Assembly (NCBI GenBank): GCA_034008185.1
Contig: CM067087.1
Location: 46,854,090 to 46,918,089, forward strand
DNA: 64,000 nucleotides
Direction: 5' to 3'
DNA from: Gorsachius magnificus
Taxonomy: Eukaryota > Chordata > Aves > Pelecaniformes > Ardeidae
Shown here: positions 26,301 through 37,990 of the stretch, in pieces
Numbering within the stretch: the first letter of the stretch is position 1
Layout: each line of letters starts with the position of its first letter
The notes under the pieces: generated by a model
Databases searched by the model: none
The model's input: the letters and a program-made list of their open reading frames with translations, nothing else
Told to the model about the DNA's origin: nothing
Translations under genes and position numbers: made by a program

Positions 26301-28349
26301 TACGTACGCTACTGCGGGGTGATGCTCAGATCTGCTTAAAATCCACGCCTTACATTTAAAAAGTCCTTTCTGCATGTGTTGTTATTTCAGTAGAATTGTC
26401 GAATCATCATGGCTAAACTTGACAAATAATAACAAGTTGCTATTTTACAAAAAAAACCCAAAAAACAGGGTGCTTTGTGGCTGGGGTGCGATTTATCGTG
26501 AACTTTGCAGGAAGGCAGGAGAAACAGGTTGCAAAGCCTTTCATGAAACTCGTTATTACAGCTGGACTTCAGGAACTCACTGTGGAACTTCTGATCGGCA
26601 TTTGTAAAACCTAATTAAGAGTTAATGTGTAAGGGCTGTACTGGTAATTTTGATGCTAGCAGCTGAGACCCAAAATTGTGATTTTTAGAAGTAAATCTAT
26701 TGCTTGTACCGTAAAGTGCCCAGGAAAAACGCCTAAATCAAAACTTTGTTCAGGATTTATTGGTGAGATTGGCATCTCGGTTATGGTTTTTATAAATCTG
26801 TTGCAGAGTTTGTAAATGTGCCTCAGGATCAGTAAATCCATTTGGACAATATTTGCTGGAAATCCAAGGGATATGCAATACTTGACTCTGAAGGAAGCAC
26901 ATGTTTTAGTGGAATTGCTGAAAGTGTTTTTCCGTGTTAGTGGTGGCCGTATTTATGGTGGGCTGATGAAAAGCAAACTCTGAGAAGGCAGATCTGCATC
27001 TCCCGATTTTATTAACTAACCATTTTATTTATTTACCATTAATAAACTTGTTTCATAATGCAGCTTTATGTGTTGCTCAGTACCTAAAGGAAAATTAGCT
27101 CCTGTGCTCTGTGTTTAAGAAAGCCCTGTTTCAGAGTTAAATCAAACCACAAATCTGGTCCGACTGGAATTGGAGAGTGGTTTGCTCTTTGGTTGCTCAG
27201 ACTCAGACTCTAGTGTTTTTATTGTGCTATTCATTTTTTGCAAACCTTGTTGCTTACCATAAGCCATGGTTAAATGATCACAGTTTATTTAATTGGGGAA
27301 ATTATGGAAGTAAATGAAAGACAAGCTAACATCAGGTTTGTAACAGGAAGCAATATGCTCAAAGGTGTACTGTTTTGGCTTCAGTGGCACTGCCAGCTAA
27401 TTATTTTCTACAGCCAGTTTATGACATACAAAGAAGAGATTACCCTATGTAGCTGTTTCAAGTTTTTCCCTTTCTCTGTTTTGGGTAGCCGAGGAGAGGA
27501 CCAGAAGGACCTTGGTTATGGGGATGCCTTCTGCCATGCATTTTCCCTAAGACAATTCACAAGTCTGGAAAGGGAGTGCTGATGAGTTTTAATCCAGCTC
27601 CATGAGATCTCATGAATTATAAACTGGGCACCCCAGCAGCACACAGTACATGTTTAATAATTGGGCTTAGAAATACGTTTGATCCAAACACCATCATTAA
27701 CCAGCTTTTACAAAACAAGAGAGCTAAACTCTTGGTGAGAAACACACTTTGTATGTCTACTCTATCACAAGCTTTTATTGAAAATGGCAGCAAAATGACA
27801 GATAGTTGGTTTATCACCTGATACGTTGCATTGCATGAGGTGGCACTGCATCCTCTGGAACCACAGCACACAGTGCTTAAAAATGTCTTGAAATGGCTGC
27901 ATTCCTCTTCACCTCCCTCATGTGAGCTGCCACCTTAAAGAGCCGTGACCCTAGAGCAGCACTTCTAATCCCAAATGATCAATACTTTTATTTTGACATA
28001 AAAAGAAAAAAAAATATCCTGCAGTCTCAAATATTAGCAGTTGCCATTCTAACGTCTATATTGTAATAAAAAAGGCAACATGGTAATGAATAAGAGATTG
28101 TAGAGTTATATGAGCACATTAAAACAGGTCTGTCTCTTCGAATCAAAGACCTGATAGAATGAGCTGTTTAGTTTAGCAACTATTGCAAATAAAATAAAAA
28201 CATAGCTACATGGAAGGAGAGTATATCTTTACTACATGTCTGGGAAGAAAGCAGTAAAATTGAATATAAATGAACATAGCCTGCGGAAGAACCTGAGCTA
28301 AATCACCAGAATTTGGGAATTTTAATCATTTTCACACAGCCAAGTAACG

Positions 28350-29510
28350 AAAAAAAAGCCTTTGACACAGTCCCCCACAACATCCTTCTCTCTAAATTGG
28401 AGGGCTATGGATTTGACGGGTGGACTGTTCGGTGGATAAGGAACTGGCTGGATGGCCACATCCAGAGGGTAGTGGTCAATGGCTCGATGTCCAGATGGAG
28501 ACCGGTGACGAGTGGTGTCCCTCAGGGGTCCGTACTGGGACCCGTGCTGTTCAATATATTCATCAATGACTTAGACAGTGAGATTGAGTGCACCCTCAGC
28601 AAGTTTGCGGATGACACCAAACTGAGTGGTGCGGTTGACACACCAGAAGGACGGGATGTCATCCAGAGAGACCTGGACAGGCTGGAGAGGTGGGCCTGTG
28701 TGAACCTCATGAGGTTCAACAAGGCCAAGGGCAAGGTCATGCACCTGGGTCGGGGTAACCCCCAGTATCAATACAGGCTGGGGGAAGAAAGGATCGAGAG
28801 CAGCCCTGCCGAGAGGGACTTGGGCGTGCTGGTGGATGAAAAGCTGGACATGAGCCGGCAATGTGCGCTGGTGGCCCAGAAGCCAACCCTACCCTGGGCT
28901 GCATCAGGAGAAGCGTGGCCAGCAGGTCGAGGGAGGTGATTCTGCCCCTCTACTCTGCTCTGGTAAGACCTCACCTGGAGTACTGCGTCCAGCTCTGGAG
29001 CCCTCAGCACAAGGAGGACATGGAACTGTTGGAGCGGGTCCAGAGGAGGGCTACTAAAATGATCCGAGGGCTGGAGCACCTCTCTTATGAGGACAGGCTG
29101 AGGGAGTTGGGCTCGTTCAGCCTGGAGAAGAGAAGGCTGCGGGGAGACCTGATTACGGCCTTTCAGTACCTAAAGGGGGCCTATAGGAAAGATGGGGAAA
29201 ATCTTTTTAGTAGGGCCAGCTGTGAGAGGACAAGGGGTAATGGTTTTAAACTAAACCAGGGTAGGTTTAGACTGGATATAAGGAGGAAATTCTTTACAAT
29301 GAGGGTGGTAAAACACTGGAACAGGTTGCCCAGAGAGGTGGTGGAGGCCCCATCCCTGGGAACATTCAAGGCCAGGTTGGCTGGGGCTCTGAGCAACCTG
29401 ATCTAGTTAGTGGTGTCCCTGCTCACTGCAGGGGGGGTTGGACTAGATGACCTCTAGGGGTCCCTTCCAACCCAAAACATTCTATGATTCTATGATTCTA
29501 TGATTCTATG
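28350..29510 (+). pseudogene. CR1 LINE, 1.16 kb, with broken reverse-transcriptase ORF
   Basis: The longest CR1 here begins inside the reverse-transcriptase domain (KAFDTVPHN) and runs to a perfect tail of four ATTCTATG units at 29479-29510. Visible RT motifs are GVPQGS, about 70 codons into the open frame that starts at 28313, and the catalytic FADD about 100 codons in. That frame stops at 28939, and the remaining C-terminal sequence ([12 protein letters not shown] onward) continues in another frame to a stop near 29406, so one frameshift lies near 28880. CR1 is a non-LTR retrotransposon; the 5' UTR, ORF1 and endonuclease are missing. The first 37 bases of the open frame are host sequence. 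The copy is dead but relatively well preserved. Confidence 0.95.
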
Positions 29511-30268
29511 AAATGCTTTAAGATTGAATGTCAGGCCTGCTCTCCCTGGCCAATTCAAATTTGAATACTATTTATCTTTTGTGAATCTGTGATCCTAAAG
29601 AAGGTACTTCTCAGCTAAGAAAATAGCACATAAAGAGAAATACATGTTGGAGTCCTTGACTGAACACCTTTACATAGCACAGCTTGATTTCGGGGTAATT
29701 GCAGGGTGGGGTCGGGCCTTTACATAAAGATTGTCTTGTCTAGAAGTGATGAAGAAAACGGGGCCACATAAAGATTCTGCTTTAACTGACATGAATGATA
29801 TTCTCCTGAACTTGATGTTCCAGCCAATGCAATCCTTTTGATTGACATATCTAAGGAAAATGTTGAGCTTTTTTCTTCCTTTTTTCTTGAGATAAACTGA
29901 ACAAACTTGCAGCTGCCAGGAGCCTCACATGAGATCCTAATGAGGCAAAGAGAATGAAGCATTCCTTTTTATGCTGAAGTACCAAAACCATAATGGCATT
30001 GTATCACGGTTTCCAAAAGAATAGAAAAATACAAAAACCTGCTTGTAACTCAGGAGATATTTTGCATCATGTGGAGGACTGAATGCTGAATGTTGAGGAT
30101 ATGGGTTAATCAAAACTTCTGTCTCCTCTCTTTTTTTTCCTTTTTCCACACCAATTCAGGAATCTTTCATTTGTGTTTCCTTTCTCTTGCTCAGTAAAAT
30201 CTCACAGGACAGGGAGAAACAAGTCTTTGTCATGTGGAACTTTTCCTAATTGTTTCCTAAGTAACTTC

Positions 30269-30288
30269 TTTTTTTTTTTTTTTTTTTT
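30269..30288 (+). repeat. Poly(T), 20 nt
   Basis: An uninterrupted run of 20 T followed by CC. No recognisable retroelement body adjoins it. Confidence 0.95.
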
Positions 30289-33200
30289 CCAAGTGACATT
30301 TTTTTTTCCAAATAAAGTGCATTACAGCTATTTGTCCAAATGCTTTTCTAAACCAGCTTATCTTACAAGCTCTGTTCTAAATGCTTTGTTTACATCACTG
30401 CATTTAAAATAGCGTTACCCTACATTACTAAGTTATTTGCTATTCCAGACAACACTGCTAGATCAATCAAACCCACATAAAAATAGCTAAATGTGAAAAA
30501 AGTTAAGTAAATTAAATATTAAGCAGATTTTGTTAAAGTAATCAATTAAAAAATTAAATTAAGAATTTTATTTTCTTCAGAACTTTAAAACATCCTTCAC
30601 TGGAAGGATCTTTGTGTTTGAATGTTTTTTAAAAACCCAGAAATTATAGGTAATTTCTTCTCAAGATTTCCCATTATGCCTTATCCTATTTAACTGGCAA
30701 TGCAATGTTGACATGATTCTTAGTTACCCAATTAAGAATATTGCTCTGTTTCTTTGAAAGGCTCTTGTTCCACTGATTTTCTGTTGGAAGTTGGATCGCT
30801 CCTGTTTATGTCTGGAGATTTGAAGGGATGTAACTCCATACGGAAATATTTCTGCATTCTTCTCTGCTGTATTAGAAGTAAACAAACTCACAAAACACAG
30901 TCATGGCAGGAAAGAAGGGAACAAAAGTCTGATAGTATTCATGCCTTGATTATGAACTTTCCATCTACTTCTAAACATGCACACCAAACCCCGTAAAAAC
31001 GCAAACATCTGTGCAGAGCGTATCGAAAAGAAGGTGGTTTGTGATACAGAGACACAGAGTGGGAGACGGTGTGATAATATCGTAGCATCCATTTTTGTAC
31101 TATGGACCATGTCTTGGGAGATGCTGCCGCATCAAATATGACAGTATCGCTCTATAACATACGTGAGCATAGTCTACCTCAGAGAGCTTATTTTTTTTCC
31201 AAATTACAATATGTAGTTAACAGATAAGATGAATTTTTAATGAAAAAATTCCATTTAAATTCTTGTTTCTGTTTGTTTGGCACATTTTTTAATTAATCTG
31301 TGTTTGCCAGGGGAGGACAAGGGTACTCTAGAGCCATTTGCTTTTCTTAGTGAAACAAAAGTAAACAAAAATAAATCTTAAGATACTTGGGTACAGTCGG
31401 TGTCTGAATCCACAGCAAATGCTTTTATCTCATCGTACTGTTAGAGTTATTAAATCATCAGTCTCTCATTGACTAGCTGTCAGACAGGAGCTGCAGCATC
31501 TTTTTTTAAAAGCAAAACCCTACGCATATCTGGAACATGCCTTTTTTCTCCTCTTCGTGCCTTCTGCTGGGCTCTACTGTCGCTGGTTTTCCAGACCACA
31601 TGGCAGGAGAGTGACGGACTTTTTAAAAGGTACGTGGCGCTTCAGTGTACCCCTGGAAGAGACGTGGCCTGAGGGTTGAAAGGCCTTGACTTCTGACTTG
31701 CTCAGCACTCGCATGCTGGCAAGAGAAACCATTTTCTTGCTTGCTGGAGAAGACCGGTTCTAACATTGGCAGAAGCACCCAAATTCTGACAAGCTTTGGA
31801 CAGTTGTGTTGCAATTGGGGAACAGAAGACAGTAGCTACGTGAGCACATTTTTAAGAACCGAGCTCTAGTTTCAAACCAAAGAGCTATAAATCTGTGTGC
31901 TGTTTAATATCTTATGCATTCAGCCTCCCCAGAAACAGATGATATTTTAGTGTTAACAGTCTACTTTTTCGCTTCCATTTATATGTACAACAAATTGCTG
32001 GTAAGTTCTCCTGGTGAACGTTTAAAAGCAGAATAGGTCAATACTTACAAATACATACAAAGTTTTTAAAATAGCAAGCCCTTAGAAAATATTAGAGTGC
32101 ATAAAGTTGGTTCCCAATATATTCACTAGTAGTGAAGTGATGCTATTTATGGGCATTTCTCTCTGTAGCTCTGCCTGTCCCAGGTCTCTAGGGGAAAGTG
32201 AAGCTGAAGACGAGGAGTACATTCTCCTCAGGACTTGATCGTGGCCATTTTGTTTTGTTTTATGTTTATGGAGCTGTGCTGACTGCCAGATTCTAGGCTT
32301 GAGCACAGGCCTAATATCCCCAAATGGCCAGACCTAAGACAGTGAACTTAAGTGAGCTTGTATATGGTACATAAGCCATTTTAATAAATTTCTAAAGCTG
32401 AAAGCGCATGATGCTTTCTGTATCGTGGCGGGCAGTAGATGTGCATTTTTTTTTTTACCACAACCAGCCACTGATTTTGGTTAGCATGCTATAGTCGGAC
32501 TGTGGTTGCTGGCTATTGGAAAACATCACCTGTCCCAGATGCACGGTTTGCACAAAACCATTGTGAAACCCTGTATTATTGGCAGTTATAGCAAATCTGG
32601 AAGCTTTGATTATTTTTGCTTATTATTGCATTTTTATGAAGATTATTGTATATTTTTCTCGTAAGTTCTGACTTTACTCTTAATGATGCTGGTAGTCACT
32701 AAGGTGCTTCAAAATTGGATTCGAAACCGAAGCAAGGAAGTGAGAATCTTGGGGAGGAACACAAAAATGGTAACGTGTGGTTTTGCTCAGTGCATTCAAT
32801 TTTTAAAACTTTTTTCCCTGCTTGTTCAGGCCATGCACTTTTACTCTGTTCTAGCATTTGGAGAGGATAGAAAGAAGCAGAAGTGATAACAAGAAATTCA
32901 CCATGTTCTTTCACTAAATTGAGAATTCAGTTGTCTTGCTTCTGTGGAGATATTTTATCCAGTAGCCTAGCTCTTGTTTAGGGATAATTTTGCTACACAG
33001 TAAGATGCTGTTTGATAAATCTAGTGGGCATGCGGTTGGGTAGGTTTGGGGTTTTTTGTTATTTTTCAGAAGCTGTCAAGAAACATTTTTTAAAGGCACA
33101 TAGCGTCTTCCTTCATACTCTGTAATTTTCACTGTGTCACCCTATTGAAAGCGATGTGATTCTATTTGCTGCTTGTGCTTTCTCTGTCTCAGTTACTGTT

Positions 33201-34284
33201 AAGACTTACATGCAAGTTTGAGATAATTGTGAGCATGTATGAAATCCAAACCTTGCCTACATCCAGTGGAGAATGTATACGTGCTTAGCATATCCCTTGG
33301 AAAAGCTGTGACATATGCTGCTGGAATATGTTTCATGTCATTAAAAACCTTCAAGTTTTGTTGTTTTCGGCTTGACTTGGTTCCCTCATGTAGATCATAG
33401 AAATAGAGCTGGTCTTCTGAGAATATCGTAGGAACAGCAGAAACCACCTCTTTGCCTTAAAGTACACCCTGTACTTGTCATGACTCTCCAGTATCTCATT
33501 TAAAGCAGCTTATATTATCATGCCTTTTATTGTACTTAAGAAAAAGGGATTTTCATGAAACATCTTAGAGCTTTAGTACTTTTGGAAGGCAAGGACATAA
33601 TTGACCAAAGTAACACAATCACAGTCCTCACCGCTATGTAAAGCGTTAGTCTGTAATCCTTGACAGTGATCATTGTCCAGATACACAGCCTATGCAAACC
33701 AGAAAAGGCTGGTGAAAATTCACTATTACGCATGAATTAGACTGAAATCAGGACACTTATTACATGGGGCTCAGGTGAGTCTCCAGATTCAATTTGTGTT
33801 TGAGGAATCCAGCAACATGGCACTTCACATGCTGCAACCTGGTTGTACTGGCTGTCGTTTTAATTTGCTTACCTCCGGCTCCTCATATAGGCTGTAAATC
33901 TTCTAGGACACTGCAAAATGTCTTCATTGCCAGTACTTAAGTAGGGCTCCTTGGTCGTGCCTAAGGATGCTTTATATAAGGCAGAACACTTCCGTAACCA
34001 AGAAGCTGCTAACAAGCAGTTTCCATATCCTCATTCCCATTTATTTTTTCCTACTTACGTATTGTCTAATGTAATCTGTTAAAGTTGTGCAAATGACTTT
34101 TGAACAGAGGATTGAAATACATAATACATTGCAGGATCGTGTGTTTCTCTTCATTACATTGCTTGCACTCAAATACACAACAGCAATTCAGTTAGTAGTC
34201 TCACCTTAATTTTTAAACAGCAATTTAAAAAGGACGTACACATAGAGAACCCTCCTCCTCCAGAATATCTATTATGAGAGATTA

Positions 34285-34390
34285 TGAGCAACCTGATCTA
34301 GTTAGTGGTGTCCCTGCTCACTGCAGGGGGGTTGGACTAGATGACCTCTAGGGGTCCCTTCCAACCCAAAACATTCGATGATTCTATGAT
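34285..34390 (+). mobile_element. CR1 tail, young subfamily, sense
   Basis: About 105 bp, nearly identical to the end of the 28350-29510 element from GAGCAACCTGATCTAG to the tail GATTCTATGAT. It is extremely 5'-truncated. It lies 0.5 kb upstream of another tail of the same subfamily. Confidence 0.95.
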
Positions 34391-34862
34391 TTTAATTTCA
34401 TTTCTATGTTAACAGCTTAAGGAGTAAATATATTTTTGCATTTATTTTTTTTTTTAATTTGGGACATGTCTGTGCATAGTCCTTTTTGTTGTCTTCACGC
34501 ATTTCTGTTAGAGGCTGTTGGCAGGGGTGTTAAACTCGTACTTTAAAACTCGGCTTTTCCTTCATCAGAACATAGGTCTTGTGCGTTGCTCTTGTAAGGC
34601 GTAGGAGAAACATGGAAGCAGTCACGAAAAACTGGAAAGTAAACAGGAGGAAATAGTGTAATTTGATGTACAGGTTAACACTTGTTGTTTTCATGAGAAG
34701 GCAAAGAAAATAGTGACATTCCAAAGGTCATAAGAGTTGGACACAGTACTTTTTTTAGAGTTTCTATTCTCAGCTTGGACAATTCCCTAAATTTTCATAG
34801 AAACTATAGAAAGCATATCCTCACTAGTAAGCTAAGTCTTTCTACCAACTTCCGAGTTTTAT

Positions 34863-34957
34863 CCTGATCTAGGTAGCGGTGCCGCTGCTCACTGCGGGGG
34901 GGTTGGACTTGATGACCTCTAGGGGTCCCTTCCAACCCAAAACATTCAATCATTCGA
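34863..34957 (+). mobile_element. CR1 tail, young subfamily, sense, diverged
   Basis: About 95 bp starting CCTGATCTAGGTAGCGG and keeping the GATGACCTCTAGGGGTCCC block, ending in a degraded tail (ATTCAATCATTCGA). It differs from the neighbouring tail at 34285 at several sites and lies just upstream of an older CR1. Confidence 0.9.
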
Positions 34958-35009
34958 ACACATTAAGCAATTCAGACTGTTTGGCGAGAAGGTAACCATC
35001 AATACAAGG

Positions 35010-35351
35010 TAACCTCATCAATACATACAAATATCTTACGGACGGAAGTCACGAGGATGGAGCCAGACTCTTTGCAGCGGTGTCCAGCGACAGGACAAGG
35101 GGCAATGGGTACAAACTGAGACATAAGAGGTTTCAGTTGAATATGAGGAAAAACTTCTTTACTCTGAGGGTGACAGAGCACTGGCCCAGGCTGCCCAGGG
35201 GGGCTGTGGAGTCTCCTTCTCTGGAGATATTCAACCCCTGCCTGGATGAAGTCCTGTGTAACATGCTCTAGGAGAACCTGCTTGGGCAGGGGGGTAGGAC
35301 TAGATGATCTCCCGAGGTCCCTGCCAACCCTTGCTATTCTGTGATTCTGTG
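35010..35351 (+). mobile_element. CR1 3' fragment, older subfamily, sense
   Basis: About 340 bp of CR1. It is clearest from GGATGGAGCCAGACTCTT and AGCGACAGGACAAGGGGCAA through AACATGCTCTAGGAGAACC to GTGATTCTGTG. The 5' limit is uncertain; weak resemblance to CR1 begins as early as about 34970. It belongs to the same subfamily as 6598-6710. Confidence 0.9.
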
Positions 35352-37967
35352 AAAGTTTAATACTGACAGAAGAAAATACTTTTTCTAGCCTGACTTTCAG
35401 AGTCCGCTTTAATTCATTGGAATCCTTCTTTATTAGAAAAAAAAATGTAGTGAGCATTTGGTCTCCGCAGTCTTTGCGTGACCTTTTCCAAACTACTTGA
35501 ACTTAAGCTAAGCAACCCATTAGTGAAGTCCTACATGCCCAAACTTTTCATTTTGGGGGTGTATGCCTGTATTTTCTGAAGAACAGAATAAATCAAAGCC
35601 ATTGGGAAGTATATACTGGCGTAAAATTCTGCAGTCTCCTCTGATCTGTAACTGTGTTTCCTGGACTGTTTTTACCATATTTTCCATGGTTGTGGACTTT
35701 CAAGCTTCCATTCTTATACAACTAGTTGGATCATAAAAATTATTAAACTGTGACTTTGAGAATGAAAACCTAATAACTTTAAAATTACTGTCTGTTCCAA
35801 TAATCTTAACTTTCATAGTGTCTCAAAAGGCAGCAGAATGAAAATCTTGCTTTTAGAGGTCATGTAGGACATACTTAAGATGATCTTGAGTCACGTGGGT
35901 TTTAATAGTAACGTCTTTAATGTTAAGGAAGGAGCTCTTGCTCACTTTCTCTCCGTATGGCTGTTTTAGTGCACTGAGACTGAGTTGACTTGCTTTTTTT
36001 GCAAGGCTTAGTGGTTTTAATTCAAAGCAAGTAACGAAGAGGAAAATGCCAAACATCTTTTTAAAATTATTAATTTATTTTTTATTTTTGCTAACCAGCA
36101 ACAGCAATATGTTTATATTGTTTCTAAAATGTATTGACATGCCTAATCCAAAGCTCATTGAAACTGAACGCAGATTGATAGCAACAGGGTATAATTAGGC
36201 TTTGCTGACTTTTCTTTTTTAGCCCCCGTGAGGTCGATAAGATCATTTTCCCAGTGAAGCAGATTGTGAGCGAAGGGATGACAGTACCGGAGCTAAGGTC
36301 GCCTGGTGTCCACTCACGTCCTTGAGCCAGTAGTTGCTTTTGAAAGATTTTTCCAAAGCTCAAGTTCCATTTTCAGAAGTGACTGGTGGTACTGGCAGAT
36401 AGGCAGAGTGGATCTTACTGGCTTGCTGATTCTGTCCCTTTTAGTTCCAAGCTTTTGTCATCTAACCCAGGGTGGGGAAACACACGCTCCAGTTAACATC
36501 TCCAGGGACCCAAGTAGATTCTTCTTAGCAGACTAAAATTAGTTCTGGAAATTTTTTCCTTTGGTTTTTAAAGTCAGGTTTCAGTCACATGGTCTTTAAA
36601 CAGTAAGACACAGGAGGCAAGACTCTTATGTTAACAGTTCTGCTGACCTTGAGTGTTTAAGATAATGCTTGTACATAGTGGACATGACTAGACATAGTTC
36701 TTTTTATTTGCATTAATTTAGTCGGACTTTGTTGACATAACATGCTGATGAGTATCTTTTCCTTCAAATATGAAATGGAAATATGGAAATAAAGTATCGT
36801 GGATGAGACACTACGAATCGTTACGGTAACTCATGCTAGTTGAAGTTAGGTTTCAGGACATATGAATTACCTCTACTCATTAGCTTGAGATAAAGAACTT
36901 TGAGGTCAATCAGTCAATCAATTCCTGCCGGTGCAGTACGCTTACTTCCTTCTTCCCAGATTGTATTTAACTATCAAAGAGAAAGGTCTTTTGCCACTTT
37001 ACTTGATAAACTCTTTCACAATCCAGAATGACAGCTCACAAAGTTTTTTCCTTCTCTTATTCAACAAATACAGTTTTTCCTTAATTACATTACTTTACTT
37101 TTGGTAGTTTCTTTTCATTTTTACTGGGAAACTTGAATTTCCTGTAACTACTGTGTTCTTAATTTCTTTGGTAAAAGAATCCTTTATTTTGAGATCAAAG
37201 AATTCTGATATACATTAGCACTTTAATTATAAACTCCAGAATGATAGCTGAATGAATAGGGCGAAGAGTCTTTTAGACTAGCAGGGCTGACAATTAAAAA
37301 GGCTTTTTTCATGACTTGCAGCGTAGCCTATTCTTTTTTTGCTAAATATGGCTATTATTGTAATTGAAGATTAATAATCACTAATAGCTACCGGGCTCTT
37401 TTAATGTAATATTCTGCACAAATAAATCCCTCTGCTTAGATGGTACGAGTCTTCCCCCTTTATCCCCTCTTTGGCAAATGCCAGTTGTTACTTGAGCAGA
37501 ATAAGCAGAAAAGGCAATAAACTCAATCGAAGACTTACAGTTAAACCTCTGTCTCAGGGACGTGGGGGTTTTGTGCAGGGGAATGCTGGAGGACTGGAGG
37601 TAAAATCAGTATTACCAAAATCAGCATAATACAGTGATCTAATACTGTGCCTAGTGTCTGCTATTCTCGGTGTGGAAGTTGTAAAATTTTGGGAATGGCG
37701 ATGCCTACGTGCTCTCTCCCAGGGCAGCCCTGCCGGCCGGCGACTCTGACGCAGTGGAGCGGTGCGCAATTAGCGGCTCCTGGGAACCACGCGACGTAGA
37801 GTGACATTTCCATTTTTCTTCTTTCAAATATTTTGAGAGGTCAGTATTCATAATACAAAATGGAGTTTAAAAGGTGTTAAAAAACTTACAGTGTGTTGCT
37901 TGTTACCTGCTGGTTTTGGCTACTGAGTGAATTCCAGTCTCTTTTCATTAGGTCCATAAAATAGAAC

Positions 37968-37990
37968 TTTTTTTTTTTTTTTTTTTTTTT
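37968..37990 (+). repeat. Poly(T), 23 nt
   Basis: The longest homopolymer in the window, likely polymorphic in length. It lies about 170 bp downstream of a CpG-dense pocket. Confidence 0.95.
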
